64,000 bases of DNA from Methylosinus sp. PW1 (lineage in GTDB: Bacteria > Pseudomonadota > Alphaproteobacteria > Rhizobiales > Beijerinckiaceae), in NCBI RefSeq assembly GCF_000745215.1, contig NZ_JQNK01000008.1, forward strand, positions 310,001 through 374,000, given 5' to 3'. A program made the position numbers and the translations under genes. Position 1 is the stretch's first letter, and every line of letters begins with the position of its first letter. The notes under the pieces were generated by a model. That model saw only the letters and a list, made by a program, of their open reading frames with translations. It was not told the origin of the DNA and did no database searches. Positions 55,505 through 64,000 of the stretch are shown piece by piece.

Positions 55505-56566
55505 ATGGCGACCTTCACGAGGCTCAAATCCGGCTCCTGGCGCGCTCGAGCTCGACGCAAGGGGAAATACGTCAACGAGACGTTTCTCCGCCGGCGCGAC
55601 GCCGAGGAGTGGGCGCTCGACATAGAGCGCCGGATCGACCGCGGCGAGTCGCCGTCGAAGCGGGCGCGCAAGGAGGCGCGAACATTCGGCGATCTCGTCC
55701 GGCTCCATAGAGACGACCTCGCGGAAGTCGGAAAGCGGATCGGCCGGTCGAAGGCCGCGAGCCTCGACTTTCTCGAGCGTCGCCTTGGCCGATTGAAGAT
55801 TTCGGAGCTGGATCGAGAGCGGCTCATTCAATTCGGTCGCGATAGAGCGAAGGAAGGAGCCGGTCCCGTCACGCTCGGCATCGACCTCGGCTATGTCAAA
55901 ACGATCCTGTCGCACGCAGCGGCGGTTCACGGCATCCAGCTTTCGACGGAGCCGACCGATCTCGCGCGCATCGCGCTGAACCGTCTGGGATTGGTCGGGA
56001 AAGGAAACGAACGTGATCGCCGGCCGACGCCGGACGAAATCGATCGCATTATCGCGCGAGCCGATGTGACGCCGAAGCTGACAATTCCATTGGGAAGGAT
56101 CGTGCGGATCGCGATCGCGACCGCGATGCGCCTCGATGAAATTTGCCGCGTCGCTTGGGACGACTTCGATCCCGACCATAAGATGCTTCTCGTCAGAGAT
56201 CGGAAAGACCCGCGCCGGAAGTCGGGAAACAATCAGAAGATTCCGCTTCTCGACGTGAGCGGCTATGACGCATGCGCTCTCGTTCACGAGCAGAAGGAAG
56301 CCTCGAAAAGCAGCAAGGGTCGAATTTTTCCGTATAACAGCCGGTCGGTAGGGATGGCGTTTCGTCGGACATGTCGCGCCCTCAAGATTTCCGACCTACA
56401 TTTTCACGATTTACGGCATGAAGGCGCAAGTCGCCTTTTCGAGGCGGGCTTTTCGATCGAGCAGGTGGCGCTCGTCACAGGGCATCGAGACTGGAAGATG
56501 CTTCGACGATATACGCATCTCAAACCCGAGCAGTTGCATGCCCGGAAGAGTGGTGTGGCGGCGTGA
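55505..56566 (+). CDS. int: phage integrase, tyrosine recombinase
   Basis: The product has 353 residues. N-terminal arm-binding domain (MATFTRLKSGSWRARARRKGKYVNETF), core-binding helices at about 60-150, catalytic domain with Arg in IAIATAMRLDEICRVAW, Lys region KSGNNQKIPL, HDLRHEGASR box, TGHRDW, and Tyr in MLRRYTHLKPEQL. All catalytic residues are present, so it should be active. It is the last phage gene at this end; the attachment site should lie just beyond. Confidence 0.93.
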   Translation: MATFTRLKSGSWRARARRKGKYVNETFLRRRDAEEWALDIERRIDRGESPSKRARKEARTFGDLVRLHRDDLAEVGKRIGRSKAASLDFLERRLGRLKISELDRERLIQFGRDRAKEGAGPVTLGIDLGYVKTILSHAAAVHGIQLSTEPTDLARIALNRLGLVGKGNERDRRPTPDEIDRIIARADVTPKLTIPLGRIVRIAIATAMRLDEICRVAWDDFDPDHKMLLVRDRKDPRRKSGNNQKIPLLDVSGYDACALVHEQKEASKSSKGRIFPYNSRSVGMAFRRTCRALKISDLHFHDLRHEGASRLFEAGFSIEQVALVTGHRDWKMLRRYTHLKPEQLHARKSGVAA

Positions 56567-56710
56567 AATCCGTGCGCGATGGGCTGTGGGAACCAACACC
56601 CCTGAGAGATAGAAGACGATAGATCGTGCGCGTCGGAAGACCCCAGCTCTGCCTGTGCGGCAATAGCGTGCCATAGCGTGCAAATTGGATAAGTGAAAGT
56701 CCGCTGCCAA
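56567..56710. other. prophage-chromosome junction region, probable attachment site area
   Basis: 144 bp between the integrase stop and the first chromosomal gene. It contains a near-duplicate ATAGCGTGC...ATAGCGTGC (about 56663-56681) but no tRNA. The matching core at the other prophage end is outside the window. Confidence 0.3.
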
Positions 56711-57088
56711 CTAGCTTGCATCGTATCGAACGCGAGCGTTTTGGATGTTCTCCTGATTGCTGTTCGCCCACGTAACGAGAGCCATTACGGGCGCAAGAAG
56801 CGTCCGTCCCACATTCGTCAACTCATAATCAACGCGCGGCGGAATAGTAGGAAACAATGTCCGCTTCACTAACCCGTCACGTTCCAGTCCGCGCAAGGTA
56901 ATCGTCAGCATCCGTTGTGAGATGCCGTCGATCCGACGCCGCAGTTCATTGAACCGAATTGGTCCATCTTTGAGCGTTGCGATGATGTACAGGGTCCATT
57001 TGTCGCCGACGAGATCAAGGATTTCCCGAACCATCCGGCAGTCGTCACCTTTGCTGGGGGTAGGAAAATCAATGTCACTAAGTGTCAT
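56711..57088 (-). CDS. HxlR-family transcriptional regulator
   Basis: The product has 125 residues. [81 protein letters not shown] is a full HxlR winged helix with the conserved Cys near residue 17. Divergent from the azoreductase gene, which it probably represses until oxidant or electrophile stress. Confidence 0.92.
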   Translation of the reverse strand: MTLSDIDFPTPSKGDDCRMVREILDLVGDKWTLYIIATLKDGPIRFNELRRRIDGISQRMLTITLRGLERDGLVKRTLFPTIPPRVDYELTNVGRTLLAPVMALVTWANSNQENIQNARVRYDAS

Positions 57089-57107
57089 TGGAGTGCCTTC
57101 TTGCGAG

Positions 57108-57160
57108 GGACTTGGTAGTCACCTTAATAGTGTTGGTAACAAGAGTTTACTACCCTGTTC
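57108..57160. promoter_or_regulatory. divergent control region, HxlR operator candidate
   Basis: GGTAGT (57112) and ACTACC (57149) face each other around TGTTGGTAACAAGAG, and GGTAACAAGAGTTTACTACC is itself an imperfect dyad. It lies between the divergent HxlR and azoreductase genes, where HxlR proteins usually bind. Confidence 0.5.
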
Positions 57161-57174
57161 AGGTCGGAGCAACC

Positions 57175-57795
57175 ATGACCAACATCCTCCTCGTCACATC
57201 GAGCCCTCGTGGCGCCGAGAGCCTGTCCACCCGCTTCGCGACCGAGATCGCCGAAGGCTTCAAGGTTCGCTTGGGCGGCGCCCTTTTGACTCGCGATCTC
57301 TCGTTCAACCCACCGCCGCATATCACGCAGGCCTATATTCACGGCCGCGTCGCGACCCCCGAGGCGCGCACGCCCGAGCAGGTCAAAGCGGTCGGCCTTG
57401 CCCAGGAGCTCGTCGATGAGGTGAAGGCTGCTGACGTGATCGTCTTGGGTTCGGGCATGATCAATTTCGGCCCGTCGTCGCAGCTCAAAGCCTGGTTCGA
57501 TCATATCACTTGGCCGGGCGTGACCTTTGGTTATAGCGCAGCCGGCAGGCCGCAGGGATTGCTGACCGGCAAGAAGGTCTATCTGGTCACTGCCGCAGGC
57601 GGCGTCTTCTCGGAAGGCGACTGGGTCCCCTTTGATTTCCAGACCGGCTATCTGCGCCACCTCTTGGGCTTCATCGGCCTGACCGACATCGAAATCGTCC
57701 GCGTGGAAGGCACCGTCTTCGGTCCTGAGGCGGCCAAGGCCGCCATCGCCGCCACCGAAGCCCAGGTTCGCTCGGTCTTGGAAAAGGCCGCCTGA
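57175..57795 (+). CDS. azoR: FMN-dependent NADH-azoreductase
   Basis: The product has 206 residues from ATG 57175. Flavodoxin-like AzoR motifs: [76 protein letters not shown]. Reduces quinones and azo or nitro compounds with NAD(P)H. Paired with a divergent HxlR regulator, a common oxidant-response arrangement. Confidence 0.9.
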   Translation: MTNILLVTSSPRGAESLSTRFATEIAEGFKVRLGGALLTRDLSFNPPPHITQAYIHGRVATPEARTPEQVKAVGLAQELVDEVKAADVIVLGSGMINFGPSSQLKAWFDHITWPGVTFGYSAAGRPQGLLTGKKVYLVTAAGGVFSEGDWVPFDFQTGYLRHLLGFIGLTDIEIVRVEGTVFGPEAAKAAIAATEAQVRSVLEKAA

Positions 57796-57888
57796 AGGCG
57801 GCCGGTCGGCTGCTCAGGCTGTGAGCGCGACATGCACGTCAGCAGCCAGAGCAGTTGATCCAAGCCAAAAGACTGCAAGGAAGATGAG

Positions 57889-58533
57889 ATGAAGATTGCT
57901 CTCTTTGGAGGGACCGGACCAACCGGCAGACACATTATCGAAGAGGCGCTCCGGCGAGGATATAAGCTGTCCGTCTACACGCGGGATGCCGGAAAGTTAT
58001 CGGCCTTCGGCGGCAAGATCGAGGTCATCGTTGGTGACCTGAACAATCGGGAAGCGATCAAGGCGTGCATCGCGGGCGCAGACGCAGCGATCAGCGCGCT
58101 GGGACCAAACAGTCTGAAAGCGCGCGAGAGGCGGCCGATTATGCGCGGCGTCAGCACAGTCATTTCTGTCATGGAAGAGCTGAACGTTCGTCGCCTCATT
58201 CAGATTTCGACGGCCATATATCGTGATCCGAAGGACGGTTTCGACTTCAAGTCGCAAGCGTTCGTCATGCTGTTCAAGATAATCGTTCGCAACGCCCAGG
58301 ATGACATCAAGGCGACCGCTGAACTGGTGAGCAACTCACGCCTCGATTGGACCCTGGTTCGGATTCCCAACCTCAAGGATGGGCCCGCAACAGGTCAAGT
58401 GGACGTCGGCTGGTACGGCAAGACGAAGCTCGGCATGAAGCTGTCCCGCGGGAATCTCGCGAAATTCCTGGTCGATCAGGTTGCAGCCAAGGAGTTCGTG
58501 CGCGCTGCGCCCGGGATAGCCGATCGCAGCTGA
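57889..58533 (+). CDS. NAD(P)-binding protein, NmrA/SDR-like
   Basis: The product has 214 residues. MKIALFGGTGPTGRHIIEEALRRGYKLSVYTRDAGKL is an atypical-SDR Rossmann start (GGTGPTG). DAAISALGPNS, RRLIQISTAIYRDP and TLVRIPNLKDGPATG follow the NAD(P)H-binding (NAD_binding_10) pattern. No SDR catalytic Tyr-x-x-x-Lys is evident, so it may act as a sensor or flavin-type reductase. Probably in the same stress group as azoR. Confidence 0.82.
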   Translation: MKIALFGGTGPTGRHIIEEALRRGYKLSVYTRDAGKLSAFGGKIEVIVGDLNNREAIKACIAGADAAISALGPNSLKARERRPIMRGVSTVISVMEELNVRRLIQISTAIYRDPKDGFDFKSQAFVMLFKIIVRNAQDDIKATAELVSNSRLDWTLVRIPNLKDGPATGQVDVGWYGKTKLGMKLSRGNLAKFLVDQVAAKEFVRAAPGIADRS

Positions 58534-58685
58534 GGGCGGATGGCTCATCAATTTGCGGGCATGCGCGCTGCGACTGCCGCCGATGCACCACTCGATTCGG
58601 CATGGCCGCCCGTAACTTCAAGTGCGTTCGGAGCGGCGTTCAGGAGCGACAGACCCAAATGCGCGTCGAGAGGGAGGAGAAATCT

Positions 58686-59612
58686 GTGCCATCCGAGGGA
58701 TTCACGAACGCCGATGTGCCCGATCAGTCAGGCAAGTGCTTCATCGTCACGGGGGCCAATACGGGCATAGGCTTCGAAGTGGCGAGCGCGCTGGCGTCGC
58801 GGCGTGCGCGGGTGCTTCTCGCCTGCCGCGACGACGCGAAGGCGAGAGCCGCGATGAGCCGGATTCGTCAAAAGACTTCGGGAGCTGAGCTCGCGTTCCT
58901 GCCGCTTGACCTGGCGGATTTGGCGAGTGTGCGACGGGCGGCTGAACTCGCCGCCAAGGAGCCACGTGTTGACGCGCTCATCAACAATGCCGGCGTGCAG
59001 GGGCCGACGCTGAAGCACACAGCGCAGGGCTTCGAGCAGACGTTCGGCGTCAACCATCTCGGCTGTTTCGCGTTCAGCGCGCTCATGCTGCCCACGCTCA
59101 TGGAAACGCCGGGGTCGCGCGTCGTCGTCACGAGCAGCGGGCAGCACAAGGGCGCGAAAATCGAATGGGAAGACCTTGACGCGCAGAAGGACTACAAATG
59201 GCTCCCGCGCTATGGCGCCAGCAAGCTCGCGAACCTGCTCTTCGTCTTCGAGCTGGACCGGCGGCTGAGGGCGGCAGGAGCGCCGGTAACGGCGGTGGCC
59301 TGCCATCCGGGTCTTGTCGGAACGAACCTCGCCCGCGGCAGCTGGTGGGGCAACATGGCGATGTCCCTGATCGGCTTGCTATTCGCCAAGCCCGCCATGG
59401 GCGCCTGGGGCGCGCTGCACGCAGCGACCGGGCGAATAAAGCCCGGCGGTTACTACGGGCCGACGGGATTATCTGGGCTGCGAGGTCCTTCCGGTGAAGG
59501 TGTTCCCTCTGAGGAGGCGAGGAATCCGCAGTTCGCCAAACGACTATGGGATGTGTCCGTCACGATGACCGGGATTGACCCTGGCTTGCCTCCCGTCAAT
59601 GGCCCGTCATGA
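58686..59612 (+). CDS. short-chain dehydrogenase/reductase
   Basis: The product has 308 residues from GTG 58686, with AGGGAGGAG upstream; ATG 58659 is an alternative start. FIVTGANTGIGFEVASALASRRARVLLACRD (cofactor site), INNAGVQGP, VVVTSSGQHKG, Tyr-x-x-x-Lys as RYGASKLAN, AVACHPGLVGTNLARGS. This is the retinol-dehydrogenase/protochlorophyllide-reductase-like SDR group; substrate unknown. Confidence 0.88.
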   Translation: MPSEGFTNADVPDQSGKCFIVTGANTGIGFEVASALASRRARVLLACRDDAKARAAMSRIRQKTSGAELAFLPLDLADLASVRRAAELAAKEPRVDALINNAGVQGPTLKHTAQGFEQTFGVNHLGCFAFSALMLPTLMETPGSRVVVTSSGQHKGAKIEWEDLDAQKDYKWLPRYGASKLANLLFVFELDRRLRAAGAPVTAVACHPGLVGTNLARGSWWGNMAMSLIGLLFAKPAMGAWGALHAATGRIKPGGYYGPTGLSGLRGPSGEGVPSEEARNPQFAKRLWDVSVTMTGIDPGLPPVNGPS

Positions 59613-59797
59613 CTTAGGGATGGAAGGCGCCGCCGTCGACGCGAAACGGGTCAGATTAATCCAAGACTGTCGGTTCAACGATCAGAAGGATGACACTATG
59701 CTGCAAATCGATCTTTACACCGAGATCACCTGTCCTTGGTGCATCATCGGGCATCACCGTCTCGATAAGGTCCTGGCGGAACGTTTCCCTGAGCTGG

Positions 59798-61094
59798 GGG
59801 ACTGTCAGGAATCTTGTGTGCGGGGCCGGGTTCCCATCACGCCGCGACGAAGCGATCATCGAACATGATGGCGAATTGATTTTTCGCCTCGCACCATTCG
59901 CGAGGCGCCATTTTCCACTCTCCCGCGACTTGGCGCAAGACGAGATAGAGGAGCTTCATCGCCGCGTCATCGGTCGGAAAATGCCCTCTCGTTCGCACGG
60001 CGCGCCGCAGCTTCGCGTTCAAGGATTCTATGGCGTTCGTCGTGTATATGATCCGTCGCATCGCGATCGGAAAGGCGAAAAACGGGATGACCTGCTCCCA
60101 ATTGCGCCGCCAGCCCTGCGCGATCGACGGATATTTCTTGCCCCAATGGCCGCCGTCGAAGGCCTCCAGAGCTTCGCGAGCCGCCTCGGCGGTCGGGGCG
60201 CGATAGATCGTCTTCAGCGCGCCGGCGATCGCCTTGCGGTCCTTGTATGAAGCGAATTCCATCGAGTTTCGAATGAGATGCACGATGCAGGTCTGCACGG
60301 TCGTCTGCGGAAACACCGCATTGATCGCCTCCGGAAAGCCCTTCAGGCCGTCGACAACGGCGATCAGTATGTCGCCGACGCCGCGGTTCTTCAGCTCGTT
60401 CATCACCCGAAGCCAGAATTTGGCGCCCTCCGAGGTCTCGATCCAAAGGCCCAGAATATCCTTGGTTCCGTCCGGCGTGACGCCGAGCGCGACATAGACG
60501 GCCTTGTTGCGAACCAGGCCCTCATCGCGGATTTTTACGCGCAGGGCGTCGAAGAAAACCAAGGGATACATCGCCTCGAGCGGCCGGTTCTGCCATTCGG
60601 CGACGGTCTCCAGCACGGCGTCGGTGACCGTCGAGATCAGATCGGGCGAGACCTCCAGGCCGTAGAGCTCGAGCAAATGGCCCTGGATCTCGCGCACCGT
60701 CATGCCGCGCGCATACATCGACACGATTTTCTCGTCGAAGCCGGGAAAGCGGCGCTGATAGCGCGCGATCAGCTTGGGATCGAAGCTCCCCTCCCGGTCC
60801 CGCGGAACTCTGATGTCGATCTTCGACGTCTCGGTCAGCACGGTCTTCTTCGAATAGCCGTTGCGATGGTTCGCCTTACCCGCCGCCGCTTCGCTCTCGA
60901 GATGGTCGTCCATTTCGGCGTTCAGAACCCGTTCCGCCAGCGCCTTCTTCAGCTCGTCGAACAGGCCGTCCTTGGAAAAAACCTCCTTCGGATCGCGTCC
61001 CGACAGCAATTGGTCCAGTGTGTCCTTCTTGATCGCCATAGCCCGCCTCCTGCGGTTCTACTATGGCCCCGCACACAAGATTCCTGACAGTCCC
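59798..61094 (-). mobile_element. IS256-family insertion sequence, complete, 1297 bp
   Basis: The ends are perfect inverted repeats of about 30 bp beginning GGGACTGTCAGG. The target duplication CTGAGCTGG lies at 59789-59797 and 61095-61103. It encodes one transposase on the minus strand and splits the FrnE-like gene. Confidence 0.95.
59837..61039 (-). CDS. IS256-family transposase
   Basis: The product has 400 residues, the normal family length. DDE motifs: YPLVFFDALRVKIRDEG (first Asp), DILIAVVDGLKGFPEAINAVFPQTTVQTCIVHLIRNS (second Asp and the C-HL-RN signature), with the Glu in NAIESLNAKLRR. Intact, so the element is probably active. Confidence 0.95.
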   Translation of the reverse strand: MAIKKDTLDQLLSGRDPKEVFSKDGLFDELKKALAERVLNAEMDDHLESEAAAGKANHRNGYSKKTVLTETSKIDIRVPRDREGSFDPKLIARYQRRFPGFDEKIVSMYARGMTVREIQGHLLELYGLEVSPDLISTVTDAVLETVAEWQNRPLEAMYPLVFFDALRVKIRDEGLVRNKAVYVALGVTPDGTKDILGLWIETSEGAKFWLRVMNELKNRGVGDILIAVVDGLKGFPEAINAVFPQTTVQTCIVHLIRNSMEFASYKDRKAIAGALKTIYRAPTAEAAREALEAFDGGHWGKKYPSIAQGWRRNWEQVIPFFAFPIAMRRIIYTTNAIESLNAKLRRAVRTRGHFPTDDAAMKLLYLVLRQVAGEWKMAPREWCEAKNQFAIMFDDRFVAA

Positions 61095-61645
61095 CTGAGC
61101 TGGACGTGGATATCCGTCAGCACCCGGTCCTTTTGCTCCCCGATGCGCCAGCGGAGGGCCTCTACATTCCCGATCTTCTCCGCTCGCGCTATGGCGTGAC
61201 AGATCCGAAGGCGTCGTTCGCCCGGCCTGAGGCGGAGGCTCGGGCGTCCGGCCTTGACCTCGACCTGAGCCGCCAACCTTGGACTTACCGGACGCAGGCA
61301 GCGCACGGGTTGATCCTTGCGGCGCGAGCGCGAGGTACGCAGCATCAGCTCGCGGTCGCGATCACCGATGCCCATTTTCTGAAAGCAAAGAACATCTCAG
61401 ACGCCGATATCCTCGCAGACGTCGCCGTGGCCTATGGGTTCGAACGCGAAGAAGCCCGCGCGATAGCGCTCGATCCAGAGCAACACCGACGTGTCGAGCG
61501 GGAGGCGACCCGATCGACGGCGGCCGGGGTCCGGTCAGTTCCTCACTTCGTCTTCGGCGGGCGCATCGCCATCAACGGTGGACGCAGCGAAGACGAGATT
61601 GCACGGGCCATTCGTGAAGCTGCTGGAGTCGCCGCGTCTGGCTAG

Positions 61646-61878
61646 CAGCGGCGGTTCGCGCATCGGGCCGCGTGCGGGCAGCTCCAACTCCACGCAGCCG
61701 ATAGCGGCGAAGCGGGCGTGAATTGCTTGGCCGAGATTCTTCGGCGCGATGACGCCGCCGATCGCGCGACGCAGGATCTCCCGCGCTTCTTCTTCCATGG
61801 AGCGGCCATGTTCAGCGGCGCGCACGCGTAAGCGGCGCTTCAATCGTCGTCCAGATTGCGGATTGTGATGCTTGCCAC
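61646..61878 (-). pseudogene. FitA-type antitoxin remnant, frameshifted
   Basis: From GTG 61878 the sequence reads VASITIRNLDD, then stops. In the next frame it continues LKRRLRVRAAEHGRSMEEEAREILRRAIGG...IHARFAAIGCVELELPARGPMREPP, the rest of a FitA-like ribbon-helix-helix antitoxin. One base is missing near 61845. No FitB-type PIN toxin lies beside it; the sequence runs into the FrnE-like 3' end. A decayed toxin-antitoxin module. Confidence 0.78.
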
Positions 61879-62075
61879 GACAGCCTCCAACATCGTCAGC
61901 AAAATAGGCAATGATTGCACTGCAATCAAGGTCTCGCTGGCGAGCCCTCGAGGGTTCGGCCGCGGGAGCGAGGCTGTGGCGCAGCACGTCTAAGCGTTAA
62001 GGCGGTCGCGATCGCCAACTTTGGCCGCCGGACGAGCATCACAGAGGAGACGATCTTTGTAAGCATCCGGTGAGG

Positions 62076-63672
62076 CTTTCAATTACCCACAAGTGCACTC
62101 AGCGCTGCCTCTGCGCCTATCTCGATGTCGGTTAGGCGCGCGAGGCCGCGCCAGATAACAATGCTTCCCGGCGGCGAGTCGCCGGCCCTCGCGAGATAGC
62201 CGCCCAACCGAGCGAGCTTTATGAGGTAGAAGCTGAGCGTCCCGTGCTCGGCTCGTCGATTGCCGACATCGCCGACGAGTCGATCGAGCAAGGCGATCTC
62301 CTTGTCCGTGAATGCGATCGAGGGCGAGGCCTCAGGCTCGGCCCGCGCCAACATGGTCAGCCAGAGAACGCGCCAACTGACGATACAGAAAACAGCCATC
62401 AAGTTCGCGAGCCGTTCCGCAGTGCGCAATTTGGATGCTTCGGCCTGGCAGCCCGACTTCAGGACCTTGTGGAACACCTCGATTTTCCAACGCATCGCAT
62501 ACCAGTTGATCTTCTCGATCGCTTCGGCGCGCCCGCGCACAGGCAGATCTGTGATCAACTTCCAGACGATCGGCTTGCGGCCTTTGGGCGCATCGCGTTC
62601 GATGGCGTGGATGACAGTAAGATCGAGCGCAGGATATCGCTTCTGTTTGCCGATGGGTGGCTGAACGATGATGCGCTTAAACCTGATTTCCAGAACGATC
62701 TTCTCGATCTCGCCGTCGTCCGTCTGTACTTCAATGCGATGCAGCCCCTTGAGCCTCGTCGCGTCCATTTCGTCGGCGATGGTGTGGTCGCCATCGCCCG
62801 CCAGCCGATCCACGCAGGTCCGCACCAAAAAGTGCGAGCCGAGATCACGCGTCAGGCAGTAGAGTTCGAAAATGTCGCTCTCTCGGTCTCCGACATGGAT
62901 GAAGCGCTCCGGCTGCCCGAGAAGCTCGATCGATTGCCGGAAATTTTCGAGCCACCGAACGCTCTCCTTCTTTTCGATCGGCACGCGCGTCGGGTTCACC
63001 TTCTTCTTCAGCGCCTTGGTTCCCCTGAATTTCTTGCGCGTCCAGAATTTCACCGCCGCCAAGCCGAGCGGCAGCCCTTGGGTTGTCACCGCTAAACTCG
63101 AATGCATGAGCATTCCGCATACTGTATGATGGCGGATGCGCCCCTGCTTGTCGCGCCCACTGTTGACGCTCTTCGTCACGCCAACGGCGCTCACATTGGC
63201 GCGTTGGAACGAGAATTCCGTGGTGTCCTGGAGCAACAAGATCGGGCCTTCGAATTTATCGCAGCGGGCGCGCGTCGCGGCGAAGTGACCGCTGAGAATG
63301 TCGCCCTCATCAACGCGCGCGTTCGAAAGAAACCGATAGGCGGCTTTGGTGTTCGCCCAGTCCTGGCAGGCGTACGGGATGCTCTCGCCCATGGCGTCGC
63401 CGATCTGCTTCAAAACCTCAGCGCATCGTCGTCCGAGACGGGGATCTTTGAAAGCGGCTTCGTCTACCTCGCGCTCAGTCCAATGCGGCGCCGGCCCTGA
63501 TCTCCCAGCTCTTGGACGGCAGAAAGTCTTGGAAAAAGCGGTCTTCGAGGACATGGAGCACCTCGCGCAAGCGATTCGGTGCTCGATAACGAATCACAAC
63601 CGATTCATCCGATTCAACTTTCTTCTTCCACAAATCCGCCCACTGAGTCAGCTACTTGTGGGTAATTGAAAG
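62076..63672 (-). mobile_element. Tn5/IS50-like IS4-family element, copy 1 (1597 bp)
   Basis: The 19-bp terminal repeats CTTTCAATTACCCACAAGT are inverted at both ends and share the CT...TTA...CACAAGT layout of the IS50 outside end. The flanking 9 bp are CCGGTGAGG on the left and CCTCACCGG on the right, which are complements of each other, not a direct duplication. Encodes one transposase. Confidence 0.9.
62079..63554 (-). CDS. Tn5-like IS4-family transposase
   Basis: The product has 491 residues, like Tn5 transposase. HWTEREVDEAAFKDPRLGRRCAEVLKQIG...SIPYACQDWANTKAAYRFLSN at the N-terminus; catalytic segments LLLQDTTEFSF (Asp), FIHVGDRESDIFELY (Asp), and YAMRWKIEVFHKVLKSGC (Y-REK-type Glu region). 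The stop codon lies inside the terminal repeat. Confidence 0.94.
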   Translation of the reverse strand: MSSKTAFSKTFCRPRAGRSGPAPHWTEREVDEAAFKDPRLGRRCAEVLKQIGDAMGESIPYACQDWANTKAAYRFLSNARVDEGDILSGHFAATRARCDKFEGPILLLQDTTEFSFQRANVSAVGVTKSVNSGRDKQGRIRHHTVCGMLMHSSLAVTTQGLPLGLAAVKFWTRKKFRGTKALKKKVNPTRVPIEKKESVRWLENFRQSIELLGQPERFIHVGDRESDIFELYCLTRDLGSHFLVRTCVDRLAGDGDHTIADEMDATRLKGLHRIEVQTDDGEIEKIVLEIRFKRIIVQPPIGKQKRYPALDLTVIHAIERDAPKGRKPIVWKLITDLPVRGRAEAIEKINWYAMRWKIEVFHKVLKSGCQAEASKLRTAERLANLMAVFCIVSWRVLWLTMLARAEPEASPSIAFTDKEIALLDRLVGDVGNRRAEHGTLSFYLIKLARLGGYLARAGDSPPGSIVIWRGLARLTDIEIGAEAALSALVGN

Positions 63673-63681
63673 CCTCACCGG

Positions 63682-64000
63682 CTTTCAATTACCCACAAGT
63701 GCACTCAGCGCTGCCTCTGCGCCTATCTCGATGTCGGTTAGGCGCGCGAGGCCGCGCCAGATAACAATGCTTCCCGGCGGCGAGTCGCCGGCCCTCGCGA
63801 GATAGCCGCCCAACCGAGCGAGCTTTATGAGGTAGAAGCTGAGCGTCCCGTGCTCGGCTCGTCGATTGCCGACATCGCCGACGAGTCGATCGAGCAAGGC
63901 GATCTCCTTGTCCGTGAATGCGATCGAGGGCGAGGCCTCAGGCTCGGCCCGCGCCAACATGGTCAGCCAGAGAACGCGCCAACTGACGATACAGAAAACA
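63682..64000 (-). mobile_element. second copy of the Tn5/IS50-like element, cut by the window edge
   Basis: Begins with the same CTTTCAATTACCCACAAGT end and matches copy 1 from 62076 base for base as far as I compared, in the same orientation. Exactly 9 bp (CCTCACCGG) separate the two copies. Confidence 0.93.
63685..64000 (-). CDS. Tn5-like transposase, copy 2, C-terminal part only in window
   Basis: Carries the same C-terminal 105 residues as copy 1 (TMLARAEPEASPSIAFTDKEIALLDRLVGDVGNRR...GAEAALSALVGN). The N-terminal part is outside the window. Confidence 0.92.
   Translation of the reverse strand, partial: VFCIVSWRVLWLTMLARAEPEASPSIAFTDKEIALLDRLVGDVGNRRAEHGTLSFYLIKLARLGGYLARAGDSPPGSIVIWRGLARLTDIEIGAEAALSALVGN

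Larger units (their letters stand above)
59698..61645 (+). pseudogene. FrnE-like DsbA-family oxidoreductase, split by an insertion sequence
   Basis: The 5' part (59698-59797) encodes MLQIDLYTEITCPWCIIGHHRLDKVLAERFPEL with the CPWC active site. The 3' part (61104-61645) continues DVDIRQHPVLLLPDAPAEGLYIPDLLRSRYG to the end. Removing the element and one copy of the 9-bp duplication joins the parts in frame into a 213-residue FrnE-type protein. In its present state the gene is disrupted. Confidence 0.93.

Noticed and set aside
57889-59612. The two dehydrogenase-type genes as prophage cargo
   Set aside because: They lie beyond the integrase, have ordinary spacing and belong with the azoreductase/HxlR stress locus; nothing ties them to the phage.

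Overview
KIND OF DNA. The window is high-GC DNA from an alphaproteobacterium, probably a Hyphomicrobiales relative; this rests on codon use, the FitA/FrnE/azoreductase-type chromosomal genes and the phage gene types, and no taxonomic search was possible. About 56.5 kb of it is the right-hand part of a large tailed prophage with a podovirus-type set of structural genes. The left end of the prophage lies outside the window. The last 7.4 kb is chromosome interrupted by insertion sequences. LAYOUT. (1) 1-34870, almost all on the minus strand, is the late structural operon. In order of transcription it runs: small terminase, two small genes, large terminase, MazF-fold-like small gene, P22-type portal, KTSC protein, unknown gene, scaffold, CsrA-like small protein, N4-gp56-type major capsid protein, decoration-like protein, small acidic neck-region protein, two head-tail adaptors, repeat-containing tail protein, tail spike with an apparent signal peptide, membrane protein. 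After a rightward polysaccharide-export-type permease come two Calx-beta proteins, a nozzle-like protein, two tail tip or fibre proteins, a GNAT-like protein, an S74-chaperone protein, an HNH nuclease, a lysozyme-type ejection protein, an internal virion protein, and finally a giant polyvalent protein of at least 3692 residues that leaves the window at base 1. A 104-codon gene is nested in another frame inside the giant gene. (2) 34871-35486 is non-coding and holds twelve copies of CAAGTGAG in both orientations, a long dyad and an AT-rich core, which looks like a replication origin or master control region. (3) 35487-41813, plus strand, carries small early genes, a ParB-like protein, a DUF2786-like protein, a WYL-like protein and a tRNA-Pro. 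(4) 41810-51905, minus strand, is the replication and recombination operon: VRR-NUC nuclease, Sak4-like ATPase, DUF669/SSB-like protein, PD-(D/E)XK exonuclease, SF2 helicase and primase/DUF3987. (5) 51906-52070 is the genetic switch, followed rightward by the repressor, Dcd, ThyX, a PrtN-like activator, a GIY-YIG nuclease with an integrase-like N-terminus, and the tyrosine integrase (ends 56566). (6) 56567-64000 is chromosome: HxlR regulator divergent from an azoreductase, two dehydrogenase-type genes, a FrnE-like gene split by an IS256-family element, a FitA-type antitoxin remnant, and two adjacent copies of a Tn5-like IS4 element, the second cut by the window edge. HOW IT WORKS TOGETHER. A 13-bp inverted repeat, CGGAN5TCCG, lies just upstream of eight transcription units on both strands, and the same half-sites in the opposite arrangement lie in the switch. 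I infer one phage-wide regulatory network, run by the repressor at 52071 and/or the PrtN-like activator. The giant protein combines a lytic transglycosylase-like N-terminus with DarB-like methylase and helicase domains. I infer that it is injected with the DNA together with the two proteins encoded just before it, which share an N-terminal signature.
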